Origin: Paragonimus westermani
Taxonomy: Eukaryota > Platyhelminthes > Trematoda > Plagiorchiida > Troglotrematidae
DNA length: 64,000 nucleotides
Reading direction: 5' to 3'
Assembly: GCA_008508345.1 (NCBI GenBank)
Contig: QNGE01000988.1
Coordinates: forward strand, 47,103 to 111,102
Shown: piece after piece, positions 1 through 12,000 of the stretch
Numbering within the stretch: position 1 is the first letter of the stretch
How the letters are laid out: each line of letters starts with the position of its first letter
Made by a program: the position numbers and the translations under genes
Notes under the pieces: generated by a model
Seen by the model: the letters and a program-made list of their open reading frames with translations, nothing else
The model's database searches: none
What the model was told of the DNA's origin: nothing

Positions 1-490
1 AAAGTGCAGGTGCTGTTAATTCCATACGTTGACTACTGTCGTGGATTCTAGTCTCCGAGATACAGCAAACATCGATGTGCAACGAGTCTAACGTTCGTGC
101 GAGAACAGCCTGTTGACCTATCTGTTTCAGAGTACGAACGTTGAAGGCACCTATATCAATTTGCGTTTTAGGTCGAAGCACAGGACGAGGGAGGTCTGAG
201 ACTGAGTGGCGAGAGCTGGGACTTATCGGCACAGTGTTACTATGGTTAATTATATCTGCTGTGGGACCTGCAGAGAAGTTATCAGAATTGGGGATCGGGA
301 GGGGCCTGAGAGCTGAAGTTGATAGGACAGTGGGAGAGGGGTCAGCAGTAGCATGTTTTCGCCTCTCCTCCTCTCTGTATGTAGCAGATGGGGCGACCGG
401 GTTTATACTGCGAGACGGCCGATGCAGTATGGAACTGTTTGTGTTGTGAGTATTCACGGTTGTGTGTGGGCTGAGATATTGCCAGGACGC
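1..490 (-). CDS. RTE-type LINE endonuclease ORF, cut by window edge
   Basis: The minus strand is open for 163 codons from just after a TGA (493-491) to the window edge. The proximal part is proline/serine/threonine-rich with no clear domain. Then IDIGAFNVRTLKQIGQQAVL and HIDVCCISETRIHDS appear, the first two blocks of an APE-like endonuclease. The asparagine in FNVRTL and glutamate in SETRI are the expected metal-site residues. GAFNVRTL...CCISETRI is typical of flatworm RTE LINEs (family knowledge). No in-frame ATG occurs before the domain, so the true start is unknown. The frame has no stops, so this may be a young copy. Confidence 0.8.
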
Positions 491-493
491 TCA

Positions 494-2306
494 GACCTAG
501 ACAGGAGAACGATTAGGGTTCTCAACCAAAGCCTTTGGCTCAAAAGCCTGTACCGCGGAGCAGCGGGGGGTGGGTGGCGGTGTACCAGAAATGGTACGTT
601 TTTCAGGAAGAGATACCAACCATCTTCCAACCCCCAACCTGGAGGACCAGGAGACTGTGGTTTGTCAGACCTCTACCTGTTGGCCTGCCTGGTATAAGTA
701 ACTCTGTCCAGTTTAGCCCAAAACGTCATGGAGATGCGCAAGCCGTCACACCATGTCAAGTTTCAGTCTCACCTTGACGGATCCAGCGTGTTGGACAATA
801 AAGGCCGTGCTTTATTTGACGCCTTTTCGCCACACTTGCAGTTCAGACATCTGTGCTGAATCCCGGTCGCTTTTGCAGGGTGGCGAACACAGAGTGCCGT
901 TCACAACTCCACGTTGGAGAAACCCGAAGACCTTAACTCACATCTGACGTGTTTTCTTCCATTTATTTACAAGATGCTAATGAATTTGCATTGAGTGCCT
1001 CTAAAATTGGTCCCTGGTAGTCCGAAGTGGTCAGATTAGCATAAAAGTGTTTGACATGTAACCGAAGAATGCCTGTGTAGATTCTTCTTCATAATAACAT
1101 AATTTAACTCATTCGACCGCCTGACCCCGTGTTAAAACTCGGTACAAAGTCATTTTCATCGTAGGTGCCGAAAGTTAAACACATCTCTTCATCTCTTTGT
1201 ATTCGCAGTTAGTTTGTCCTGTTGCAGTTGCTGCAGAAATGCGCTTGACTTTTGAAGTTGTCAGTTGCCAGACGCCGATTACAAGGTACATGGAAAAACG
1301 GAACAACCGTCAAGAGCTCTGTATTACGCTGCTGCAGCGCTTCCACATCTATATTACTAGTGTTGCGTTTGCTTTTTCCTGACACATCCCGCACTGCGAA
1401 CATCCATGTTTCCGACATCAATCTAAGTTCGCAGCTTTCCATTGCTTCAGAACCAGCAATAGTACTAATGTACAGTTACTGTTTTCTGTCTTGCACCACG
1501 CTCTCCATTGGCGGCAAACAATCCGAACTCGACACATCCAGATAGTTGCGATATTTTCATCAAGCTGTTAAAACATGATCGGAAGCAATCACAGTAACCT
1601 GTACATGGACTCAGAATAAAATGAAAATAACTCAAATCTAAAGACAACCATGGAGGGAGGATAGAAATTATCAAAAAATTCATGCACCTATATCCAAGCA
1701 GGCAACCCAGAGCATGAGAATACACTACCGAGCAGGAGGAACAAAAATGAAGCAATTAACTGTCTGTGTCGTTGCTAATTACTGTGTACGCAAATTATTT
1801 GTAACGAACCTATATGGATTTTGGAGAGGAAAGTTATTTCATAGCTCTGCTGTTCTCAGCATCATATCCGGTGGTGTATTGGTAACTAGTGTATCGGAAG
1901 TGTGAAAGTTGTAGAGTTCTTTCTTATTTTTGCTTAGTAACAGTCCTTCAGTTTTGCACACTGACGTCTTTTGCCTCACCTTTGCATGTTGTTAAAATTG
2001 ATTTAAGTGACCTTGCAACAACAATACAAAAATTTGTGCACACCAGTTGGTTCTTTTCTCTGTTGCCCAGTTAATTCACCATTGTACACAGACCTCTCAC
2101 CGATTTCCTTTCAGCTTCGTCATGCTACGAACATCGGATTGCGCTGTAGCAGTCCACGGTAAATCCGTAATATCCCTGCTTCCCGGATACTGCTAATTTG
2201 GAATATTTTGGTGGTCATCTTGAACACCTGTGAACACCTTCACTGAGTCAAATTCTTCGAAGACCATAACTTTATGGAACCCCTGTAACTATTTAGCTGT
2301 GTTTGT
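494..2306. other. Gene-poor stretch; likely RTE 5' leader up to about 780
   Basis: Positions 494-780 are GC-richer than the surroundings and lie directly upstream of the RTE frame, so they are probably its 5' leader (inference). From 780 to 2306 I see no exon with good splice sites, no tRNA and no repeat shared with the rest of the window. Short open frames on both strands there look like chance. Confidence 0.35.
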
Positions 2307-2666
2307 TCATTTTGTATCACCGACAGCATGGTGAGGTACGTTTGCATTTTTACTTGGACCATCTGCAAACTCGTTCTTGATCACTACAAAATCAGGTACA
2401 GTTAAGCAGTAGGACTGTACTATATCAAAGAGGACGAATGTGCAGGAGAAAATGTAGCAGTCTGAAGGCGGGAACGTTTGTACACTGTGGCGATAGGCTA
2501 TTCTGTCAGCACGCAAGCGCAAGTAGGTTGTCAACGTTTTAAACAAGAAGGTCTCATGATCCGATCCAATCAGGGCAGGAATAAAGGCGCAATGACGTGT
2601 CAGAACTGGTGAGTCATGCAAACTTACCTTCAGCACAAACACACGCACGTTGTCAGCGTGCACAGT
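2307..2666 (-). CDS. RPGRIP1L: Candidate RPGRIP1L exon 18 (start of third C2 domain?)
   Basis: An acceptor TCCCTGTTTTGCTAAG, in phase with exon 17, opens TVHADNVRVFVLK. The frame stays open for 118 more codons to a TGA at 2309-2307. NVRVFVLKVSLHDSPV aligns without gaps to KIRIEIIALSLNDSQV, the first strand of the third RPGRIP1 C2 domain. However, a perfect donor (AAG|GTAAGT) sits at 2627 inside that match, and the sequence after SPVL shows no convincing C2 pattern. Either the exon is only 2628-2666 and the gene continues off the left edge, or the read-through is a diverged terminal exon. Confidence 0.38.
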   Translation of the reverse strand, partial: TVHADNVRVFVLKVSLHDSPVLTRHCAFIPALIGSDHETFLFKTLTTYLRLRADRIAYRHSVQTFPPSDCYIFSCTFVLFDIVQSYCLTVPDFVVIKNEFADGPSKNANVPHHAVGDTK

Positions 2667-2775
2667 CTTAGCAAAACAGGGAATGTTACCATGTCACTTT
2701 GCTGTGAGACTAAGCTGATAACAGTAAAAATGAAGATGCATGTCCAATAGCTTTCAGGGCAAGGACTTTACTTAC

Positions 2776-3091
2776 CTGTTGCTGTTGGTTACACGGTGCG
2801 ATGTTCTCAACATTTTGCAACCGGTTAGATATCGTTGGACGTGTTGCCCCAAATTCGTAAGGGTATTTCCAAAATAACCTGACATGTATTGTCCCGGTAG
2901 AGTGCGGACTTGCGGGCTGCGATGTAGTGAGCAACTTTGGCGATTGCAGTTCAAATGGACCTTCAATTATACCGGTTGCTCTTGTGGCCAAACCAAGAAG
3001 GGGAATGGTAGCGACCCCCAAGCAGCTAGCTACAGGCTCAGGATCGGCATTGTCCAGAACGTAGATTTTCAGACTCTGCGTACGTAGGTAC
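2776..3091 (-). CDS. RPGRIP1L: RPGRIP1L exon 17 (second C2 domain, second half)
   Basis: Acceptor ACTTCATTTCAG|G and donor CAG|GTAAGT. It encodes YLRTQSLKIYVLDNADPEPV, then GVATIPLLGLATRATGIIEG, PFELQS, and GTIHVRLFWKYPYEF. The vertebrate equivalents are [36 protein letters not shown] and GTIHVILKWKFAYL. It ends in a polar linker NIAPCNQQQQ in phase 0. Confidence 0.94.
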
Positions 3092-6000
3092 CTGAAATGA
3101 AGTAGTACACATACCCAGTGAAGTTACATGTTGGCGGACTGCGTGAAATAAGTTATATTGTGCTGGTGTGATCTGAGGACACCAGCTAACCTGACCGTTC
3201 ACCTGAGTATGTTTGTGATGAGTGAGCTAGTCGTGAGCTCAAAAACGAAAGATTCTAGCGAAGAGACTGATAATACAGCTAACCAGACACGTAGCTAATG
3301 GGCACAGCATAAATGGGTGGAGTGGTTGTCAGGGCACATGCATGCATGGTCATCTCTGCCGTTATTCGACAAACGGATACGGTTAAGACGCCAGAAGTAA
3401 CGGAGATAAACGAATGCTTTGTCCGTCCTCGTGGACATCTCACCAGTTATAACATCGGTTCACAAGATAACATTACTCAGGTGAGTGAAGCGATCGACAT
3501 TTTCCAATAACTTACCTTATCGAAAAAGATGTGCTCAGTATCACTTCACTTCACTAATGACATTACACTTCTTAGTTGTAATGCGCACACCTACGGATCA
3601 ACCATATCACATAACCGATTCAGCATGTCCTGCACCTCTTCAATAAAACAACCAATTGATGCAACGTCTTGCGTATATTTCATATCAGTAAGCACACTGG
3701 CTGGTAGAAGCTCCATTCCGAGCTCCTCTACATTCCTGAGTGTTTCGTTCACAATATCGTTGACCAAAGCTAAAAATGAAAGAGGGGGCTTGGACTGCCT
3801 CGTCCAACACAACTTGACTTGTCAAACGTTCGACGTAGCTGCGTGTAGATTGGCGCTCTGTGCTCAGGACGGGCATACAACGAATTCATTAAATTGACCC
3901 ACTTTACTGGGACCCATCTGTGATGGAATTGGTCTTAGAGTGCATCGGATCACCCAATCAATAGCAGCATTTAATATTTTTTTAAAATATGATGACGGTT
4001 GACTGAGAAGGGGAGTGCCGATGCTCTGTTGTCATTCGCAAGCTAAATATATGATCGATACATCTCTGACAAGTCCGGAAACCTGTCTGTCCTCTCATTT
4101 GGTTTTATTTTTGTCTCAGGAGCAGTCTTGCTGTGAGGCTGGTGAACAGTTCAAATGCGAGAGAAAAGAGGCTAATGCCTTTGTGCTTTTCACACGATAT
4201 TCTGGTACCTTTTTCAAATATAAGAATGACGGTTGATAAGCGTCAATCATAACGGACTACTGTGATCAGTCCAGTCAAGAACCTCTCACCTACGTTTTGA
4301 AAACTGTGGAAGAAAAGAGCCACGGACCTGGAGTGTAATTATATTCCAATAATTTCAGCCCCAAAACCAATTCATTTTTAGACGGATGATCGTCCAGGAT
4401 GTCATGACTATTCACACAGTTTCCAACAAGTGAATGAACTTAGTCAGGCCAGCTGAACTGTTTCTCAAAATATTGAACCCATTTGTAAAGTCGTCAAGAG
4501 GGGCTGTAAACTCGTGAGCCATCTCTTACAGTCGAACTGCCACCCTGTTGATGGGCAGTGCAGTAAAAAATCAAGGAGAGCAACGGCCTAAGACAATCAG
4601 GCAGCCTGGGAAAATCATTAACAGCCTTCTCATTTCTTTCTTTTCTATCAAAAATGGAGGATGACGAGTAAATGTGACTTTTGAACAAATAGCGGTTTTG
4701 ACCCGAAAAACATCCACCCTGTGTTTCTGAACCGGCTGCTGTCCAACCGGCCATGACCAAATTACATGGACTGGACATACGTTGAAGTCTGCCAAATCTA
4801 GAGATTAATAAGTATTTTCTTACAAAGGGAATCTCACATACTTATATGGAATCTCTCAACATATCTAACCTGTAATTCGTTACTCACAAAGACATCATTG
4901 GCTACGCTACTCAAAATGCAAGTGATGACAGCTGCGAGTCTCACCAACAACTTTCTTCACAATTCAGTCACACACTCACATCGGACATAAGCCTGATCAG
5001 AAGTTACTCTGGCTCGCACAGTCGTTCACTGTAACGGTGAAACAAAGTGACGTTGAGGAAGAACGGCTTACTGAGAAGAATAAAAGTGATTCGACGGTGG
5101 TAGGCGAAGGATCCAAAAATGAGTTAAATGAAGGTATGGCTTAGACTGCGTTACACTGCCATCTCGGCCAGCTTTTCAATCCATAATGATCACGGAGACC
5201 TCAATAAGTGAGGCGATAACCACCTAATTTATTCACAAAAGCAGTCAGAACCTTCATAATTCGTGATCACATCGTTGCTTGACCACCACATGGTTTTACC
5301 CAACTTTTGATGTTCTCAGTATAGAATGCCCTGTGCGGTAAACGCTGAAATGGCATGCGGAGTGTTTGATTCAATACCAGCAGCAACTTGATTAGATGAC
5401 TAACTGACACTTGCCTGTTTGTAGCAAACCAATTGAATGATCGTCGCTTCATAGCCTATTGGAAGACATCATTAGTTGCACAGTGTGCACGTCAAAATCA
5501 ATATGTGAAAAGTGTCTTTACAAATTAAGTTTATGTGACTGGTGCATACCCACTTCTCGGCATCATCACTTTGTCTCTCTCTCTCTCCCTCGTGTTAATG
5601 CAAAACATTGAACTCACTGATCTAAGTTTTGTGTAGTTCTCACAGGAAACCTGGCCAAATCGTCAAACTGTGCATTCAGAGTTGCGTCGATTACATTAGA
5701 ATCACGTTCAGGTTGATCGAAGAACTGATATACGAAATACGGTGACGGCAGACAGTCCGGTCGACGGGAACGAAGATTAGTGATTTTAATCACGTGGATT
5801 TGTAGTTCATTTTCCGTTGGGTCTGATCCTACTGGTCTGGTAGAGAGGGGCGTGGGTGGTGTGATAACTTTCGAAGATGCCGAACTCGCACGTTTGTGGG
5901 AGGAGCTCATTAGCGACAGGCTTTTACAACGTTCTTTATACAACCTGTAATAAGATAAGTGTGGTTCTGGAGCTTTCAGTATGTTATCTTGATTCTATGT

Positions 6001-9000
6001 TTGAGTCACCAATGTGCTAATCAAAATACACGACACATTTTAACGCACTATTTTATTCAATGATTCAGGGTGTTCAAAATGATCGTATCCAGTTGTAAAT
6101 CTACCAGAATGTAAAGACCTATAGATCAGTAGTGTATCGTACGCATTGTTGAGACAAGTTGTCTGTTACAATCAATTGAGAAAACTATTCTTATGACCCG
6201 GTTGGAACAAGTGAAACGTTAGGTTTCGCATTTCGCTTGCTACGTCGACACAGTTATACAAAAAAGTTAGTGAACAATTAAAACGTTCTGCTGGTACTGA
6301 CCGGATAGCCCTAAATTTGGGGTACAGTTACAAGTGTTCATAAAATTCAAATTAGCACTGAAGTGTCAGATAATGTTGGAGATCACGTCTGTGCACATTT
6401 TTAAGTCCACCTAGCAACAGCAGTTCGTCATATCTCAAAAATTTTTGATTATAACTTAACTACGACCAATTAATTTTTATTGCTTTGATACACAGTTATG
6501 TTTTCTTAATGTTTGCAGTCAGATTGTTTACTTACTTTAAAATTTCAAAGCTGCATTCACAATTTTTAAAAAGTTGACTCGACCTAGTAACCGAAATACG
6601 TACAAGTCACCGTCATGTGTACATCAGTGTTAGTGTTTTGCTGGTTAAAATAGTATTTGACGTCATTTTTTTGTAAAGTTTCACGATAAGTCATTTTATG
6701 TAACAATTACTAGGACGCTGGAGATAAATAAATGCCACTCATATATAGTTCACTTTTTTTCAACAAAAAGTCGTCTGCCTAAAGAATCGGGCCAAATCAA
6801 TGTGAAAAGAACCATGACAGCCTGAAATTCGATATCTGTTGTAATTGTGATTTAGAACTCACATTACAGTAAACAAATGGAAGAAGTTTAATTCTCAAGC
6901 GACAAGACTGTTTGTTACACAATAACTTTAGAAAAAAGAGAAGCCTTCCATTACGTACATCCCTAAACAACAGCCAGACTAAGTACACCTGAGGTTTGCC
7001 TAATTTAAGCCCTGTTAGCAAACATCATGTATAAAGAACCTTTAAGATTCCTCACCGAATATTCCGATTACACCACATCAGTCGCAAAAATGATGTTCTT
7101 TACACTGACAAATATGCCTCCGTGAATGCCTTGGTAGGTATGAATTGGAAATTACTCGTTCTCTAGCGTATGATTATAATTTTGTATAAATGCATAAATG
7201 TTGTATAAATTCATAAAACAACCTGTCAACTATTCGCTGAATATCCGCGCCAAATTTAGTACGAATGAAACCAGTTGATTAGAGTTTCGCGTCTAACACA
7301 TTTGAGAACACCGCGTCACCAGCAAGTTGCACTGCCCGGATGTTTCAGCCATTTCAGGTGACCCTCCTCAGGAGTGTTGTAGTCTGAATCATAGTGTCAA
7401 AGTAACAGAGGTCACGTGGAGTTAGCCGTGGTTACAGCGACCTACGATGTGTCTGAGAGGACTGGCTGAATCTTTTTCCCGTTAAGTGAGGGTGAGATGT
7501 ATCGGTATGAATTAGTAACCAACGTTAAAGATTCGTTTGCTTGTGCTAACAAACTAGAGCAAGTGACATTTAGTAATGATGGAACTTTTCTTAGTTTTGG
7601 CGTGACCTCTCTATAGAACAGTGTGCCGGTAAAACTTAGCACTGATTGACAAAAAAAATAATGAGACTCATAGTGAACGCAGTAATTTTTTTCGCCTCCC
7701 AAAATTGTATCTGATCTTGAAATTTGCTTACACTTCAATTTTTCAATATTCGACAGCTGTGGGTTCCTCTAAGGCACCTGTAGCAGTCAATATTTCCCTC
7801 AGTTACCTGAAAACATAGGCTATCATTGCGTTTCTCTGCTGCTCATACAGCTGGTGGCGGTGTGTAGATGACACATTCGTAATCATGAAACGGACTGCTG
7901 GCGACCAATTCTTACAGTTGACTCACAGTGAAGCAGCACTGTGTTCACGTTAGGAACTGCAACCAAACAGCGTTCACTTAATTTCTAGACTGCCTTGTCA
8001 AAGCTGGTAATCAGAAGAGATTCGAGGTATTGTGCAGCATGCACCGAAATACTCAGATTGGTGTCTCATTTCCAACCCTTTCCATTCACTAGGCATGAAC
8101 AGAACAGTCATCCGACCTCTCAACACCACAGCCAATACAATTTGCACCAATGAACTCTCTAAGGCAATGGAGAATACTTGAAGAACTACTAGCTGCTAAT
8201 CAACAGTTTCTATCAAAAATGTGGCTGAACCAACGCCGACGAGGAAAGAAGCCAAAAAATCAGATTTCCCAATGTATTGCGCAATCATCGTGAACGAACG
8301 ACTGGAAGAATTCTCTGAGTACGTTACCCGGACAGTAGTTCGATTAGTTAATATCTTAGAACGGCTGATGATACGCCCTAAGGATCCAGTCTATATAGAC
8401 GACCAGGCAGATTAGGCTTACGAAACCAAGTGCGATGACTGTAGCACCAGAGACATGGGGGGAACAAACAGACAAACGTGTAGCTAAGCACACTCGGCAT
8501 GTGCCGTTTCTTCGAGGAGACACATATCAACCTTAAAACCTATGGAGAGCTTGTGCCATCCCACTGCATGTACCGCCACAGGATCACAGTGTATACTTCG
8601 GTCAAGCTCCAGCGATTCATGTGGTCTGCCTTTCCTTGTGGAGTGATGCTGAGCTGAAGCAAAACTTTCACACCCAAAACACATGCTTAACCGCAATGAG
8701 AGCAAACCCCCGTCTGCCGCGTGGTCCGGATTGATAAATAACACCTGACGTGGGCACGACCTATCTATAGCAGTTTCACCCTCATCTAAAAAGCACGGAA
8801 TACGGCTACTCTTTCCAAAGTTAACGCAAGGTAACCTAGCCAAGGCTATCTACCCCATGTGACGCCTGTTCTTTTGTCAATAAGATTCCGATTACAACAC
8901 TGCCGAGGAAGTTCACATGAGATGGTTGAAACGCTGAGTATTACAAATCGCTCTAAACCTTGTGTCCTTCCCAACCCATCAAATATTAATGATTTGTTTC

Positions 9001-12000
9001 AAATTCTTACTGTTCCTGGGTCCACGACACATGATGAAGTTTCTTCGCTTTAGAAAAGCAGGTAATGGCCAAACTGTTTCAGCACAACAGTTGGGTGTTT
9101 TTATTTTCGCTGAGTGGTAGATCAGTTTTGTCCAGCCGCTTCATTGTGGGCTTCTTCAAGATTAAGACCTTTCAAACAGTAATTTCTATAGGGGTGTTAG
9201 CATTCCTCAGGCTAACCACTCAGTTGCCATTAAACGCAGTCAAAACGCCCGACTCACCTTCTTTTCTGTTTTTTGTTACCCACTACACTATGTTCTACCT
9301 GAACATAATTGGAATATTCGGAGACGGAAGCTTTCGGGTGGCATCCATTTGTTCGTGATCTTACGTTAACAAACTTCCCTAAAAATCCCATCCCACCGTT
9401 GGTTATGTTTTACAATTTCGTGGTGATTTTACCGTCTATTGCTCATTCATACGTACGCATACACGCACACACACGAAGAGTCTGAGAGGCGTTTACTGTA
9501 AGCCAACTGGAAAAACACTGAAACACCTATCAGTGTCTAGTCGTGCAAAACTGACCTGATGGCCTGTGGCATTGGCACGGAGAGGCGAAGCCAATAGTCC
9601 AATCGTCCCACAAACAGTCCAGCCAAATCAGATTGATTGGTTAAACAATTTGGACCCGCTACCCCAAGCAGGTCAACCTGACCATTTCTGCGCACAACCG
9701 ATGCTTTGTTTGCGATGGCCAGTTCATCGCCATCTGTTGGAAGGTGAAAAGTTAGCAGCTTTTTGCTGACGAATAGTTAAATATAAATCCAAAGTAATAG
9801 ACACAAATGTCCACCAAAATAAATGTAGGTAATACAAAATAACTTATTGGATCTCATGACAAAAGCACGGACACAAAATTCTTAGGGGGTCCATCGTCCG
9901 AAAATGAGTCGGACACGTAATTCACGGAGAGAGTCGCTAATAAGTAGAAGAGAACTAAACTGAGGAAGAAATGCAACGATGTGGCTTGGATGAAGAAAAA
10001 AGAGCGGAGGACAACGTAGAGTGGTCGAAGAACTGAGAAACGAAGCTATGAGAATTTTAGCAATTGAATACTAGGCTACTTATCAGAGGCACAAAATTTA
10101 GTAGGGAACTATTCAAGGGTTACGCTAACATAGAAGAGTATCATCATCAGTAATAAATCGGTGAAAAAAGTTGGTGCGTAACAGTACAACGGCTCTGACA
10201 GGATAACTGCAGTCATAGGCCGAAAATAACCGGGAGTGGATAAAACGCACCAGAAAGCGAGCAGAGCTCTAAAACTTGTCTGTTGTGACAGAGCAATCCA
10301 ATTGAAGTTGGGTTTATGAGACTTTCAACAACCAGATTAACTGGAAATTTCAGAGCTCGGATTTACTAAGTGATCCCACTTCGTAGATAATTCAGTCACA
10401 AAACCCACCACCGTCCTAATGTCTTCACCTAGAAGCCTCTTGGGAAGACTATTACCAACAGCTCCAAAAAAGTTAAAGATTATTCCCATTTTCTATCAGT
10501 CAGTCACATGCCACCTTATGCCAGTGAGGCCGAGAGCTCAAAAAGAAGTACAGGGTCTGGTGACTAACGCAGTGACATTTGGGGGTACCAGCATGGTCCG
10601 AGAAGTCTGTGAGTGCTCACAGGTTGGATATGTGCACCTGTTTTCGGTCACGTTCAGCTATTCGTCTTCCATAATAAAGAGATTTGGAAGAAGAATTGTA
10701 GGTAGTTAAAAGCCCTATCAATCGAAAGCTTACCAAGCTGATGCAACCGGTCTGTCACCCAAACAATCAAACTCATATGAGCAAGCATCCATTCGGTTCT
10801 ACCCGGACATCTACATACAGTTTTATCCAACCACACAAACTTTGGGTTGTAGTTAGCAGCGGATCCAACGTCAGAAAAGTGCTACATTTAACGCCATTCA
10901 TGCATCGGGTTACGCTTTCTGATGTAATCATCCGTAAAAGTAAACGAGCAGTCCATAGTACCAACTGTACGCCCTATTATTATGTAGGATAAGGGGCAAA
11001 GTGTACGCGAAAAAGGAGCAACTTTCCAAGAGCAGCATCTCATCGATCCTCATTGTCTGCATTTTTCACTGAGGCGCAGTGTAAGGCTGATGCACTTCAA
11101 TGCGATCCACGCGTTAGTGCGCACCAGTCTCGTCCAAATCGTATGTGTGCGCACCCGCAAGCAGACGACGATAGGCTAGAAGCATATTGGATGACAAATA
11201 CTCTTTGGAGCTGCCATCTCTTTTCTCTGTCCAATGTTTTTGGTCGCGTTTCGGGCTGTCCGTTCGGCACCACCCACTACTAATGCTAAGTATGTAGACA
11301 AGTTATTCCGAGGACGTGCATCACGACGACGAACTAAAAGCCATTACCTAGTGGCCAGGGTTTCAGATGTGTTTAGTTTACGCACTTGGTACTGGTCTGA
11401 AAGGTGTGTCTCACTGAGTGGGGAAAAACGACTTGGGTCGGAAAGGTGCATCATGAGGAAACTGAGCATTGGGGACATCGCAGTGTCAGAAAGCTGAAGA
11501 AAGCAATACCAAAGCTCGGGATTGACAGTAAATCGAAGAAGCTTACCGATTCGTTAGGCGATAAGCATGACGTAATCCTGGAAAAAATGGAGTTATTTAC
11601 TTGCATGTACATTTCATGCTCAGTGCACGGTCAAAAAAATCTCACGCTACAGACCACATTTCGTGCGGTTACTATCCGTGGCTGTTGTTGCTGGTTCGTG
11701 AACCGGGCGCAGTGATGTGACACCGAACTAATGCAGGATACTGTTGCCCATAACCATTTCTATGATGAAATACCATTAACTAGGCCTGTCCACTCGACGT
11801 CTATTAGTCATGCTGCTGATGAAACCGTAGTTGGAAAGGTGAACTGGTATCAACGAAAGCCGCTGGATCTTCGGGAACTCGGCGGAGCTGGGGGCACATT
11901 GAGTCTTTGGAGAGGTAGACTGTGCACACTGGAAAACATGGGGACTTGAAGATGTCATTCAGGTCAGTGCTACAAATTATAGCCAATTTTTCGCACATGA

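Larger units (their letters stand above)
5945..9555. other. Intron 15: two hammerhead-like relics, otherwise nothing
   Basis: The intron between exons 15 and 16. Besides the hammerhead-like copies at 7321-7392 and 8884-8957 I see only AT-rich unassigned sequence and short chance frames. Confidence 0.4.

Noticed and set aside
1197..1755. Overlapping open frames on both strands near 1.2-1.75 kb considered as C-terminal RPGRIP1L exons
   Set aside because: None shows third-C2 residues or splice sites in a usable phase.
3313..3480. Plus-strand 56-codon frame ending at a good donor (CAG|GTGAGT)
   Set aside because: No acceptor partner, no recognisable peptide, and it lies antisense inside an intron.
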